The notes beneath the pieces are model-generated. The model was not told where the DNA came from. It made no database searches and was given only the letters and a program-made list of their open reading frames with translations. The translations under genes were made by a program, and so were the position numbers. Below, one piece after another: positions 52,997 to 62,983 of a DNA stretch of 64,000 nt. Every line of letters begins with the position of its first letter. Within the stretch, counting starts at the first letter, position 1. Source of the stretch: Caldilineaceae bacterium bin34 (GTDB lineage Bacteria > Chloroflexota > Anaerolineae > Caldilineales > Caldilineaceae); contig MPMO01000003.1 of the NCBI GenBank assembly GCA_002238555.1, positions 1 to 64,000 of the forward strand, written 5' to 3'.

Positions 52997-53905
52997 TCAA
53001 TCGGGCTGGGAGCGGAACCCCCGCACCATCAGACCCTGTGCCTGGCTCGCGTCGTGTTCGCCCCTTGCGCTGCGATTCTCGACCGTGGTGCCTCCGGCAA
53101 CAATGTAGTCGTCGGGCCTGCGGTAGCGGTGGATGAATACCGGCCTTGGAGTGTCGGTGAAGTTCGGCTTGGAACCGTGCACCGTCCTGACATGGAAGAA
53201 AATGGCGTCGCCGGCGTTGCCTTCGATGGGTAGCGCTGCTTCCCACGGCCATTCGCCGTCGTCAAGGCCCAGGTGCGAAAACGTGTCCACATGGTCCAGC
53301 TGGCCAAGTTTGTGGGTACCCGGGACGACATGCAGGGCACCCCGTTCCACATTGGTGTCGACGCAGTACACCAACACGCCGACCGGTCCCAGATAGCGGT
53401 GTTCGAAGTAGGCCGAATCCTGGTGCAGGTGCTTGGGATGGCCTCCGGCCGGCTCCTTGACCAGGCACTGCCCCAAGTTGAAAGTCTCAATGTTGGGGCC
53501 GAGGATGGCTTCCACGATGTCCAGCAGGGCCGGTTCCAGGGCCGACTGCAGCAGTGCCGCGCTCGTCTTGTAGTTCGTTCCAGTGACCATGATCTGCTGT
53601 TGCCGCACATACCCGGCCGGCGACGGGATGAACAGGGAGCCGTTCGGGGTGTGCCAGCCGACATCGGATCTTGTGGCGGAGTCCAGCTGGGCAATGGCTT
53701 CGTCCGTGGTCTGCATGATGTCCCGGCGGACGGCGGCGATGTGGCGGTTCATCAGTCCGCGGATCACCATCGCCCCTTGCTCAAGAAACACTTCGGCCAT
53801 GCGGCTGATTTCAGTCTCCCCCGCAATGAACTCGAGGTCGGCCACGGTCGCGGCAGGCAGCCGTTTCCTGATGGATGTGGTTGTCGGGTTGGCGACAGCA
53901 GGCAT
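52997..53905 (-). CDS. Phytanoyl-CoA dioxygenase (PhyH) family Fe(II)/2-oxoglutarate oxygenase
   Basis: This 302-aa protein shows the facial-triad HxD in HLHQDSAYFEHRYLG, a distal His in FFHVRTVHGSKPNFTD and the 2-oxoglutarate Arg in PRPVFIHRYR, all in the expected order. PhyH enzymes hydroxylate diverse small molecules. The ATG at 53905 was used. Its 5' end is divergent from the ManD-like gene, 77 bases away, so the two may share a control region. The substrate is not deducible. Confidence 0.88.
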   Translation of the reverse strand: MPAVANPTTTSIRKRLPAATVADLEFIAGETEISRMAEVFLEQGAMVIRGLMNRHIAAVRRDIMQTTDEAIAQLDSATRSDVGWHTPNGSLFIPSPAGYVRQQQIMVTGTNYKTSAALLQSALEPALLDIVEAILGPNIETFNLGQCLVKEPAGGHPKHLHQDSAYFEHRYLGPVGVLVYCVDTNVERGALHVVPGTHKLGQLDHVDTFSHLGLDDGEWPWEAALPIEGNAGDAIFFHVRTVHGSKPNFTDTPRPVFIHRYRRPDDYIVAGGTTVENRSARGEHDASQAQGLMVRGFRSQPD

Positions 53906-53982
53906 GATCACGTGTTGTCCTGGTCCGTTTGACGTCCGGGGGCGCACTTTGTGCGCAGTCCATGAATCTAGCAGGAACTGCC

Positions 53983-55188
53983 ATGTCGTCTGAAGTCACC
54001 GTAAGGGAAGTACGGGTTGTCGCGACCCAGCCGGAGGGCACTCCCCTGGTCACTGTCAAGGTGGTTACATCGGAACCCGGTCTGTATGGAGTTGGTTGTG
54101 CCACTTTCACACAGCGTTGGCAGGCTGTCGTGGCTGCCCTGGAAAGTCACTTGGCTCCCTTGGCTGTCGGCAGGCCGGTAAACCGCATTGAGGATTTCTG
54201 GCATGTGGCCATGCACAACGGCTATTGGCGCAACGGTCCCATTCAGAACAATGCCATTTCCGGCCTGGATCAGGCCCTGTGGGACATCAAGGGCAAGATG
54301 GCGGGCATGAGCGTGGCGGACCTGTTGGGTGGCCCTTGCCGGGAAGCGGCGCGGGTGTACGTTCACGCTTCGGGGGACACCCCCGAGGCCGTGCTCGAGT
54401 CCGCCCTTGATCTCGAGGACCAGGGCTACCGGTACATACGCGTCCAGCAAGGCGGCTACGGTGGCAAGGGCCACGCATTGCACCAACCCGCCGGGGCAGT
54501 CGGCGGTGCCTATTACGACCCCAGGGAGTACTGTCGCGAAACGTTGGTCATGCTGGCCCATGTGCGCGGTGCCATGGGCGATCGCGTGGAATTACTGCAC
54601 GACATCCACGAACGCCTGCAGCCGGTGCATGCGGTCGAGTTCGCACGCCGGATCGATGAATTCGGCTTGTTTTTCCTGGAGGATGCCCTGGCTCCCGAGG
54701 ACATCGAGTGGTTCGACCAGCTGCGCGCACACAGCGCGACGCCCGTGGCCATGGGCGAACTGTTCAACCATCCGCTCGAATGGACGCCGCTGATTGAGAG
54801 ACGGCAGGTGGACTATCTGCGCATGCACGTTAGCCAAATCGGCGGGATCACGCCCGCACGGCAGGTAGTCCTGCAGGCCCTGCCCTACAACATCAAGACG
54901 GCTTGGCACGGTCCCGGCGACACATCCCCGGTGGGCCATGCCGCAAACCTGCAGCTGGACCTGTGGGCGCCAAACTTCGGCATTCAGGAGTGGTGTCGGT
55001 TCGGTGACGCGGCACGGGAAGTATTTCCCGGCACCCCCGCAGTCAGAAACGGTTACCTGTATCCGAATGATGGACCTGGCTTGGGCATCGACATTGACGA
55101 GCAAGCCGCTGCGCGCTGGCCTTGTGACACCAGAGTTATCGACTGGACACAGACTCGATGGCCCGACGGGACACCGGTTCGTCCCTGA
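53983..55188 (+). CDS. Mannonate dehydratase-like member of the enolase superfamily (ManD/RspA type)
   Basis: This 401-aa protein, close to the usual 400, starts at ATG 53983 with AGGA upstream. It carries IRVQQGGYGGKG, LLHDIHERLQP (Asp and His), FFLEDALAPED (Glu), VAMGELFNHP (Glu metal ligand) and AWHGPGDTSPVGH. These match the ManD subgroup of the mandelate racemase family, which dehydrates D-mannonate or D-gluconate. Activity in ManD ranges from high to none, so the exact sugar acid is uncertain. It is divergent from the PhyH oxygenase. Confidence 0.85.
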   Translation: MSSEVTVREVRVVATQPEGTPLVTVKVVTSEPGLYGVGCATFTQRWQAVVAALESHLAPLAVGRPVNRIEDFWHVAMHNGYWRNGPIQNNAISGLDQALWDIKGKMAGMSVADLLGGPCREAARVYVHASGDTPEAVLESALDLEDQGYRYIRVQQGGYGGKGHALHQPAGAVGGAYYDPREYCRETLVMLAHVRGAMGDRVELLHDIHERLQPVHAVEFARRIDEFGLFFLEDALAPEDIEWFDQLRAHSATPVAMGELFNHPLEWTPLIERRQVDYLRMHVSQIGGITPARQVVLQALPYNIKTAWHGPGDTSPVGHAANLQLDLWAPNFGIQEWCRFGDAAREVFPGTPAVRNGYLYPNDGPGLGIDIDEQAAARWPCDTRVIDWTQTRWPDGTPVRP

Positions 55189-55206
55189 GGTTGTTCGGAC
55201 GGGTGC

Positions 55207-57132
55207 TCACGTCCGGCGCGGTTGGCGGGTTCCAAGATCGGTGGCCGCGGCCACCGGGTGCAGGCCGTTCGCGGAAGGAGTTTCGGCCGGGATTCCCAAC
55301 TCTGCCTGATAGTCCAGGAACTGCATGTCGTATAGGGTGCGGTAAAGGCCGTTCGCTTCGTACAGTTCGTCGTGGGTACCTTCCTCCGCGACATTGCCGT
55401 GGTCCAGCACGAATATCTTGTCCGCGTTGCGAATCGTGCTCAGGCGGTGGGCGATGACCACCGATGTCCGCTGAGCCAACAGCCGGTTCAGGGCCTCCTG
55501 GATCATGGATTCGGTGACGGTGTCCACACTGGAGGTTGCCTCGTCCATGATCAGGATCCGCGGATTGGCCAGGATGGCTCGCGCAATACAAATCAGTTGC
55601 CGCTGCCCCACGGACAAGTTGGTGGCGCCTTCCTCAACCTCGGTCTCGTAGCCGTCCACCAGTTCGACAATGAAATTGTGTGCGTTGGCCTCTTTGGCAA
55701 CCCTGATCACATCGTCCATGCCGGCATCCGGACGGGCAAACCGAATGTTGTCGGCCACGGTGCCGGTGAACAGGTGGGGTTCCTGGGTCACCATGCCCAT
55801 CTGGGATCGCAGCGAGCTTTGGGTAATGGTCCTGACGTCCACACCGTCAATCAGCACGCGACCGTCGGTCGCGTCATAAAAACGGGGTATGAGATTGGCG
55901 ATGGAGGTCTTGCCGGCCCCCGTGGGACCCACCAGGGCAATCGTCTGGCCCTGTTCAATCACGAGGTTGATGTTGTGGAGAACCGCAACGGACTCGTCGT
56001 AGTGGAACCCGACGTTCGAGAACTCGACGCGGCCCTGGATAGGGGGCATGGAGCGACCATCCTCCGGGTCCTTCACCCCTTCGTCAGTGTCCAGAATTTC
56101 GATGATTTTCTCACCACCGGCCATGGCCGACTGCATGGTTGTAAACAGTTGGCTCAACTCCTGGATGGGCTGGAAGAACCGGGTGGCGTAGGCAAGGAAG
56201 GCGGCCACGATCCCAACCGTGATCCCTTCCAGGTTGTTGATCGCAGCGCGGGCTCCGAACAGCAGAATCAGGCAGGTGGCAACCACGCTCATGATTTCCA
56301 CGACCGGCAGAAAGGTGAATGCCAACTTCATCGAATGGATGTTGGCCTGTCGGGTATTGCTGTTGTCCGCGTCGAACAGGCGGGTCATTTTCTGTTCCTG
56401 ACCGAAGGCCTGGACCACCCGCATCCCGGTCAGGGTCTCGGCGAAGTTACCGATCATGTCCGCGGCGAGGGTCCGCGTCTGACGGAAACGGTCGCGGGCC
56501 TTCTTGGAAAAGATGTAGGTCGACAACACCATGAAGGGGATGACCGTAAAGGTGAGCAGGGCCAGGTTCGCGTTTAAGGCCAGCATCACCCATACGATGC
56601 CGAACAGCAGGATGACATCGCTGAACAACTGAATGAGGCCCTGCGACAGGAGCTCGTTGATTACCGATACATCCCCAATGACCCGTGAAACTATGACGCC
56701 GACGATACGGCGCGTGTGGTAGTCAATTGGCAGGATTTGCAGCTTGGTTACCAGTTCCAGGCGAAGTGTGGCCAGTACCCGCTGGCCGACCCATGCCATG
56801 AAGTAACGCTGCAGCGCCTGGAACACGAATGTGCCTCCGTAGGCGAGGGCAATGGTCGCTGAGATGCGCAGGAGTGCCTGGGTGTCCGAAGCCTTGATGT
56901 GAACGTCGATCGCGTCCTTGATCAGGATTGGAATCCACAACGACAGGCCGGTCACCAGCAGCATCGCCGCGAACGCCGCGGCCATTTTGGCTTTGTGCGG
57001 TTTCAGGTACGCGAGGAGCCGGGCAAGGATGTAGCGGGAAAAGCGGACATCCGCTTCGGTGTCGTCGGAATCTGGTGTGTTGTGGCGCACCGACCGGACA
57101 ATCGAGCGGTAGGCCGAGGTGCTCATCGACAT
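55207..57132 (-). CDS. ABC exporter half-transporter, subunit with altered signature
   Basis: This 641-aa protein has a six-helix membrane domain (residues about 45-345) and an ATPase with Walker A VGPTGAGKTS, signature NLSVGQRQLICIA (Val for Gly) and Walker B ILIMDEATSSVD with intact Glu. The switch His is in VVIAHRLSTIRN. AAGGAG precedes the ATG by nine bases. It follows the partner gene by 37 bases; together they form a heterodimeric exporter. Multidrug or lipid transport is typical, but the substrate is unknown. Confidence 0.9.
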   Translation of the reverse strand: MSMSTSAYRSIVRSVRHNTPDSDDTEADVRFSRYILARLLAYLKPHKAKMAAAFAAMLLVTGLSLWIPILIKDAIDVHIKASDTQALLRISATIALAYGGTFVFQALQRYFMAWVGQRVLATLRLELVTKLQILPIDYHTRRIVGVIVSRVIGDVSVINELLSQGLIQLFSDVILLFGIVWVMLALNANLALLTFTVIPFMVLSTYIFSKKARDRFRQTRTLAADMIGNFAETLTGMRVVQAFGQEQKMTRLFDADNSNTRQANIHSMKLAFTFLPVVEIMSVVATCLILLFGARAAINNLEGITVGIVAAFLAYATRFFQPIQELSQLFTTMQSAMAGGEKIIEILDTDEGVKDPEDGRSMPPIQGRVEFSNVGFHYDESVAVLHNINLVIEQGQTIALVGPTGAGKTSIANLIPRFYDATDGRVLIDGVDVRTITQSSLRSQMGMVTQEPHLFTGTVADNIRFARPDAGMDDVIRVAKEANAHNFIVELVDGYETEVEEGATNLSVGQRQLICIARAILANPRILIMDEATSSVDTVTESMIQEALNRLLAQRTSVVIAHRLSTIRNADKIFVLDHGNVAEEGTHDELYEANGLYRTLYDMQFLDYQAELGIPAETPSANGLHPVAAATDLGTRQPRRT

Positions 57133-57169
57133 GGCCGTTTTCTCCTTGCCGTGGGGGGGATACGGCGGG

Positions 57170-58993
57170 TCATCGCTGCAGTTGTCCTTCGTAAATGCTC
57201 CGGTAAATCGAGGAGGACTCCCAGAGATCGCGGTGCGTGCCCAACCCGGCTACACGACCTTGGTCCAACAGCAGGATTTTGTCCGCCCTGCGTACCGTGC
57301 TGAGGCGCTGGGCGATCACGATGGAAGTTCGATTCGCCATCAGGTTGTCGAGGGCAGCCTGGATCAACCGCTCGGTTTCGGTGTCCACGCTGGAGGTGGC
57401 ATCGTCCAAAATCAGGATTTTGGGGTTCACGATCAAGGCGCGTGCAATGGACAGACGTTGCCGCTGCCCGCCGGACAGGGTGGTGCCCCGCTCTCCAACC
57501 CGGGAGTCGTACTGCTGCGGCATCTCCATAATGAAGTCGTGTGCCTGTGCCGCCTTGGCCGCCTCCACAATCTGGTCCTGGCCCGGATCGTCCAGGCCAA
57601 AACCGATGTTTTCGCGGATCGATGTGGCAAACAGGACCGGATCCTGCAGGACGCTTGCTACCTGCCGCCTCAAGGAGTGCAGCTGGACGTCCCGGACATC
57701 GATACCGTCAATCAGCACCCGGCCGCCAGAAGCTTCGTAGAAACGCGGAATCAGGTTGATGAGTGTTGACTTGCCGGACCCGGTCGCGCCGAGCAAGGCC
57801 AGTATCTCGCCAGCCTTCAACTCAAACGAGACATCCGTGATGGCACGGTTGGCGGGGGTGTAGTTGAAGGAGACGCGATCGAATTCGATGTCGCCCCGGA
57901 TGGGCGGCAGCGGTGGGGTGCCTTCACCATCCGCAATGGCCGACTTGGTATCGAGAACTTCGAACACCCGTTCGCTGGATGCGCCGGCCATGGCGACGAA
58001 GGGAACGATCATGCCCATGCGTCGAATCGGCATGATCAGCTGGGCCAGATAGGTCATGAAGGCCAACAGTTCGCCCAACGACATGGACTGGTTGATAACT
58101 GCCCGTCCTCCGAAATAGACCACCACCACCGACCCAAGGCCGGCCAAGAGATCGAGCAGGGGAATCCGCACGGAACGCATCTGGGCTGCGTCGGCGGAGT
58201 GCTCGAACCACACCGAATTGGCCGCGTTGTACGCCCCCACCTGCGCTTTCTCCTGAGCAAATGCCTTGACCACCCGGATGCCCCGCAGGTTCTGTTCGAG
58301 AACCGTGGTCAACACGCCCAGCTGCTTTTGGATTTCCATCGAAAGTGGGCGGTAGGCCTTGGCGAATTTCCAGGCCTGCCACATGAGCGGAGGAATGACC
58401 AGCATGGCCAGAATCGCCAGGAGAGGGTCCATCGCGAACAGAACCGCGGCGGTGGCGATCATTAGGAATAGGGCATTGACAATGCCCAACAGCGCACGAC
58501 CGGTCAGGAATCGCAGCCGTTCAACGTCCTGGGCCGCCCGGGACAGCAGATCCCCGGCCGTAGATTGATCGTGGAACCGAAAGGACAGACTGCACAACTT
58601 GTGGTAGAGGGCGTTGCGCAGCCTGTAGGCCACGGACTGCGAGACCACCTCCGAGTTGACCCCTGTCAAATAGGTGAAACCACCCCGCACGAAGCTCAAC
58701 AGCAACAACATGGTCACCGATGCCACGACCAGGCCCATCGTGTCGGCGGCCAAAGCCGGCGGAATCGCATTCGCAACCCATTGGGGAATGCCTGCGTGAA
58801 GGGGTGCGCCGCCTATCCCCGAATCTACGATCCATTTGACGAACTGGGGAATGATCAGGGTAACGATCGTTTGGCCGATCGTTCCCACATAGGCACCCGT
58901 TACGGTCAGCTTGTGATGGCGCAACAGCCGCAACGGCCGCAGGTATTGCTCTAAACCGGATGGCGCGGGTTGGTCGGACGCGGCGGCAGCCAT
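57170..58993 (-). CDS. ABC exporter half-transporter, subunit with degenerate Walker B
   Basis: This 607-aa protein has a membrane domain (residues about 25-330) with an ATPase: Walker A LGATGSGKST, canonical signature TLSGGQRQRLSIA and Walker B ILILDDATSSVDTETE, where the catalytic Glu is Asp. The switch His is absent from the usual place (VIAQRLSTVRR has Gln). It pairs with the next gene, whose signature is altered. It is the first gene of the operon, read from a likely promoter near 59052. Confidence 0.9.
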   Translation of the reverse strand: MAAAASDQPAPSGLEQYLRPLRLLRHHKLTVTGAYVGTIGQTIVTLIIPQFVKWIVDSGIGGAPLHAGIPQWVANAIPPALAADTMGLVVASVTMLLLLSFVRGGFTYLTGVNSEVVSQSVAYRLRNALYHKLCSLSFRFHDQSTAGDLLSRAAQDVERLRFLTGRALLGIVNALFLMIATAAVLFAMDPLLAILAMLVIPPLMWQAWKFAKAYRPLSMEIQKQLGVLTTVLEQNLRGIRVVKAFAQEKAQVGAYNAANSVWFEHSADAAQMRSVRIPLLDLLAGLGSVVVVYFGGRAVINQSMSLGELLAFMTYLAQLIMPIRRMGMIVPFVAMAGASSERVFEVLDTKSAIADGEGTPPLPPIRGDIEFDRVSFNYTPANRAITDVSFELKAGEILALLGATGSGKSTLINLIPRFYEASGGRVLIDGIDVRDVQLHSLRRQVASVLQDPVLFATSIRENIGFGLDDPGQDQIVEAAKAAQAHDFIMEMPQQYDSRVGERGTTLSGGQRQRLSIARALIVNPKILILDDATSSVDTETERLIQAALDNLMANRTSIVIAQRLSTVRRADKILLLDQGRVAGLGTHRDLWESSSIYRSIYEGQLQR

Positions 58994-59425
58994 TGGGGGG
59001 GCCGGTCCGTGCCCTGTTAGGCAATCTTGGCGCAGACCGTTCTATCGCGACATTGTAATGCACCGAAATCCTGAGGGCCAAAACCGGGTGCCACCGTGGG
59101 AGGCAGACAGGGATCGACCGGTGGAGGTACGTCTGCCCACCGGCGTCAAACTCGAATGTTGGGATACTTGATGTCTTTGGCGTCAGCCGAGTGATAGAAT
59201 CGCCTTTCGGTGCCGTGGTCAGTCCCGTACGACGCGCACGGCACGCGACGGTTGGCCAGGCGTTGTTGGGAATGCAGTAATCCAGATCGTCCTCAATGGC
59301 GTTTGCAAACCGACTTTGCGCTGTGGACTGCCCCTGCCGTTGGGCAAGGGACTGGACGGGCGCGTGCCAGACCGAATGTTGTCCTTAGAAGTGCACTCCC
59401 CGGGAACAGGAAGGTAGGCGCAACC
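58994..59425. other. Divergent intergenic region of 432 bases
   Basis: This separates the ABC exporter operon (minus) from the SDR-purA-purB operon (plus). On the minus strand TACAAT at 59052-59057 is a fair -10 for the exporter. On the plus strand TTGATG near 59170 and TAGAAT near 59197 may contribute to an SDR promoter but spacing is poor. No RNA gene was recognised. Confidence 0.35.
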
Positions 59426-60178
59426 GTGGCCGCAAACCGACTGTTCAACCTCGACGGCGAGTCCGCGCTTGTGACCGGAGGGAGCACCGGAATCGGGGCC
59501 GCCATATCCCGGTTGTTTCTGCAAATGGGCGCCCGCGTGACCATCGCCAGCCGTCGGGAATCGAAACTCGAGGCGTTTCGCGACAGCGTTCCGCAACACG
59601 CCTTGTCCCTGCATTCCATCCCGGGCGATGTTGCCGTGGACAGCGAGCGGATCGTGGCGACCGCCGTAGCGGCGATGGGGAGCATCAGTATTCTGGTCAA
59701 CAACGCTTCCACCTCGGTGGGCAAACCCATGCGCGACATGACCGGAGCGGAGTGGCAGACGGTCTACACCACGAACTTGGAGGCTGCGTTTCGGCTCTGC
59801 CAAAGTGCCTTGCCGAGCCTGGAGGCGAACCGCGGATGCATCCTGCACATCAGCAGCGCGAGCGCTGTCGCAGGCGACTACGACGATGCGGCCTACGTAT
59901 CCAGCAAGAGCGGCCTGGAGGGTTTCAGCCGGCATTTGGCGGTGGAACTGGCCGCGGACGGGGTTCGTTCCAACGTGATACGGCCGGGTCTGATCAATAC
60001 GGAGGCCTTTGCGGACTACCCGGACGAATTCTTCGAGTCCCAGATTCCCCTGATCCCGCTCGGGCGTCTGGGCAGTCCCGAAGATGTGGCCTACGCGGCC
60101 CTGTACCTGTGCTCACGCGAGGCGGCGTTTGTGACGGGCGCCGTTCTCACAGTGGACGGCGGCGAAACGCGCATCTGA
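59426..60178 (+). CDS. SDR-family oxidoreductase
   Basis: This 250-aa protein starts at GTG 59426, with AGGAAGGTAGG upstream; the open frame continues further back but without similarity. It has the NAD(P) motif [17 protein letters not shown] at the fourth strand, catalytic [10 protein letters not shown] Ser, and YVSSKSG Tyr-Lys. It ends [13 protein letters not shown], the classical SDR C-terminus. The substrate is unknown. It lies 59 bases before purA. Confidence 0.88.
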   Translation: MAANRLFNLDGESALVTGGSTGIGAAISRLFLQMGARVTIASRRESKLEAFRDSVPQHALSLHSIPGDVAVDSERIVATAVAAMGSISILVNNASTSVGKPMRDMTGAEWQTVYTTNLEAAFRLCQSALPSLEANRGCILHISSASAVAGDYDDAAYVSSKSGLEGFSRHLAVELAADGVRSNVIRPGLINTEAFADYPDEFFESQIPLIPLGRLGSPEDVAYAALYLCSREAAFVTGAVLTVDGGETRI

Positions 60179-60237
60179 TCCCTATGATCAGGGTGCGCGC
60201 CCTGGACCGGCCCATTTTCCAACCAGAAGGTAGAAGC

Positions 60238-61521
60238 ATGCCAGCAACAGCAATCGTCGGAGCGCAGTTCGGAGACGAGGGCAAGGGCCGCATCGTAGAC
60301 TATCTGGCTCGCGGTGCGGCGATGGTGGTCCGGTTCCAGGGGGGCAGCAATGCCGGCCATACCGTGGTGAACGAGTTCGGCACGTTCAAGCTCCACGGAA
60401 TCCCCAGCGGAATCTTTTTCCCGGACACGCGGAACGTCATCGGCAGCGGTTGTGTGGTGAATCCGGAGACCCTGGAGGAAGAGATCGAGGATTTGGAAGC
60501 CCGGGGGGTCAGTACGAACAATCTCTGGATCAGCAACAGGGCCCACATGCTGATGCCGTATCATCGGGAAGCGGACGGCCTTGAGGAGGAGATGCGCAGC
60601 GGAGATCAAAAAATCGGCACGACCGGGCAGGGAATTGGTCCGGCCTACAGTGACAAGACGGCACGGGAAGGATTGCGGATGGGCGATCTTCTCAACAGTT
60701 CCTGGCTCGAGGTACGACTGGAAAGCGCGGTGGCACGGGCCAATCGGTACCGCCAGTCGATGGGGGCCGCACCGGTGGACGCGGACCACATGATGGCTGT
60801 CTGCGATCGGGCGCGTACCGCCTTGGCGGATCGGATTGTGGACACTGTGCCCATGATGAAGGAGGTCCTCGACGCGGACGGCCACATTCTGTTGGAAGGA
60901 CAGCTTGGGGTGATGCGGGACCTTGACTGGGGGATCTATCCCTTTGTCACCTCCAGCAATCCCACCTCGGCATTTGCCGCGGCCGGTGCCGGGCTGCCCA
61001 TTCAGGCCATCCGTCGCGTGGTCGGTGTGGCCAAGGCCTACAACACCGCCGTGGGCACGGGGCCGATGCCGGCGGAACTGCATGACAAGGACGGTGCCAG
61101 ATTGCGGGAGATCGGCCACGAGTACGGCGCCACCACCGGACGTCCCCGTCGGTGCGGCTGGCTCGATCTGGTCGGGTTGCGCTACGCGGCTTGGATCAAC
61201 GGCATCACCGAGCTGTGCATGACCAAACTCGACGTCCTGGACGGGTTCAAGTCGGTCCGGGTTTGCACGGGTTATCGCATGCCCGATGGTCGGGTCGAGC
61301 GGGACAGCGTTCCCGATGCTGCCGATCTGGCGGGAATTACTCCGATCATGGAGAGTTTTCCCGGCTGGGAAGAGGACACCACCGGGTGTCGCTCCTTTGA
61401 CGAATTGCCGCGCAACGCCCGGGCGTACGTGACCTGGATTGCCGACCAGGTCGGGATTCCGATTCCCTACATCGGGGTCGGTCCGGCGCGCGACCAAATG
61501 GTGGTCAACCCCGGCGACTGA
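60238..61521 (+). CDS. purA: Adenylosuccinate synthetase
   Basis: This 427-aa protein starts at ATG 60238 with AGAAGG seven bases upstream. It has [11 protein letters not shown] at residues 8-18 with catalytic Asp13, and [10 protein letters not shown] with His41, positions identical to the E. coli enzyme. Further motifs are [34 protein letters not shown] and [12 protein letters not shown]. It converts IMP and aspartate to adenylosuccinate with GTP. It is followed 25 bases later by purB, completing the AMP branch of purine synthesis. Confidence 0.96.
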   Translation: MPATAIVGAQFGDEGKGRIVDYLARGAAMVVRFQGGSNAGHTVVNEFGTFKLHGIPSGIFFPDTRNVIGSGCVVNPETLEEEIEDLEARGVSTNNLWISNRAHMLMPYHREADGLEEEMRSGDQKIGTTGQGIGPAYSDKTAREGLRMGDLLNSSWLEVRLESAVARANRYRQSMGAAPVDADHMMAVCDRARTALADRIVDTVPMMKEVLDADGHILLEGQLGVMRDLDWGIYPFVTSSNPTSAFAAAGAGLPIQAIRRVVGVAKAYNTAVGTGPMPAELHDKDGARLREIGHEYGATTGRPRRCGWLDLVGLRYAAWINGITELCMTKLDVLDGFKSVRVCTGYRMPDGRVERDSVPDAADLAGITPIMESFPGWEEDTTGCRSFDELPRNARAYVTWIADQVGIPIPYIGVGPARDQMVVNPGD

Positions 61522-61546
61522 AGTTCGCACACCGTACCATGGCTCG

Positions 61547-62983
61547 ATGACCGAGACGTTCAGCCACGATACATTCATCTCGCCGTTGAGCTGGCGTTAC
61601 GGCAGCCGGCGCATGCGGGCGGTTTGGAGCGAGGTTCGCAAACGCAAGTTGCTGAGGCAGTTTTGGGTCGCCTTGGCGAAGGCGCAGGCGGAGTGCGGCG
61701 TCGTGACCTGGGAACAGGCCAGGGACCTGGAAGCCAGTCAGGACGATGTCGACCTGCGTCGTGCTGCCGAGATCGAGGCCGAGGTGCGCCATGACCTGGT
61801 GGCTGAAATCCGGACGTTTGCGGAGCAGTGCCCCCTAGGCGGAGGCATCATCCATTTGGGGGCAACGTCGAACGACGCCCTGGACAACGTCGATGCACTG
61901 CGCATGCGGGAAAGTCTTGGTCTGGTGGAACGACGACTGGCGGATCTGCTGGCAACGGTTGCCGACCGGATTGAACAGTGGGCCGACGTGCCGGTGATGG
62001 CGTTTACCCACATCCAGCCGGCGGAACCCACTACGGCCGGATACCGGATTGCCTGTTTCGGCCAAGACCTGCTGATGGATTTCGCGGCCGTGCAACGGGA
62101 GCGCCGCGCTGTCAAGGGCAAGGGAGTCAAGGGTGCCGTGGGAACGGCGGCACCGTTCGCGGAACTGCTGACAGGCACTGGCTGGACCGCCGCCCAACTG
62201 GAGCAAATGGTTATGCGAAGTCTGGGTTTGGAGGCGTTTACAGTCGCAACGCAGACCATGCCCCGCAAGCAGGAACTGCAGATAGCACAGGTTCTCAGCG
62301 GCATTGCCGGTTCCCTGCACAAGTTTGCCCTGGACAGCCGCATCCTCCAGAGCCGGATGATCGGCGAGTGGTCCGAAGAGTTCGGTGAACACCAGGTCGG
62401 TTCAAGCGCAATGCCGTTCAAGCGCAATCCGATTGCTGCCGAAAATATCTGCAGCCTGGCGCGGCAAGTGTCGGCCCAGGTCTCGGTGGCTTGGCAGAAC
62501 CATGCCAATGCCATCCTGGAGCGGACTCTCGATGACAGTGGTAACCGACGGCTGTTTCTTCCGGAACTGTTCCTTCTCACCGACGAAATCCTGCGCCGCG
62601 CGGGGATACTGCTCAAGGGCCTGAGTCTGGACCGTCGGCGGAGTCGTTCGACGCTGGACGGCTACGGGCAATTCGCGGCCAGTGAACGCGTCCTGCTGGC
62701 CGCGGTGCGCGCCGGCGGCAACCGCCAGGTCCTGCATGAGGTTTTGCGCCGCCACTGTATGACTGCATGGTCCGATGTGGAGCAGGGGAGAGACAATCGA
62801 CTGTCCGACCTGCTGGTGGCCGATCCGGACATCCGCGCCTGGTTGCTGCCGGAGACAGTGCACTCCCTCATGTCGGTGGACACGTATCTGGGAGACGCAC
62901 CGGCTCGGGCCCGGGCGGTGGGTTCCGCCATCCGGCGGGTTGCCGGCAACGGAATTGCTGCCGACGGTCCGGATGGTGCGTGA
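61547..62983 (+). CDS. purB: Adenylosuccinate lyase
   Basis: This 478-aa fumarase/aspartase-superfamily lyase has IIHLGATSNDALDN, FTHIQPAEPTTAGYR (His) and the signature SSAMPFKRNPIAAENICSLA with the catalytic Ser loop. It acts twice in purine synthesis, on SAICAR and on adenylosuccinate. The ATG 61547 (MTETFSHDTF) was chosen for its match to the family N-terminus. Its stop overlaps the next start (TGATG), so it is coupled to the metallophosphoesterase. Confidence 0.95.
   Translation: MTETFSHDTFISPLSWRYGSRRMRAVWSEVRKRKLLRQFWVALAKAQAECGVVTWEQARDLEASQDDVDLRRAAEIEAEVRHDLVAEIRTFAEQCPLGGGIIHLGATSNDALDNVDALRMRESLGLVERRLADLLATVADRIEQWADVPVMAFTHIQPAEPTTAGYRIACFGQDLLMDFAAVQRERRAVKGKGVKGAVGTAAPFAELLTGTGWTAAQLEQMVMRSLGLEAFTVATQTMPRKQELQIAQVLSGIAGSLHKFALDSRILQSRMIGEWSEEFGEHQVGSSAMPFKRNPIAAENICSLARQVSAQVSVAWQNHANAILERTLDDSGNRRLFLPELFLLTDEILRRAGILLKGLSLDRRRSRSTLDGYGQFAASERVLLAAVRAGGNRQVLHEVLRRHCMTAWSDVEQGRDNRLSDLLVADPDIRAWLLPETVHSLMSVDTYLGDAPARARAVGSAIRRVAGNGIAADGPDGA

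Noticed and set aside
60091-61578. 495-codon open frame opposite purA
   Set aside because: purA on the plus strand has all family motifs; the minus frame is a shadow.
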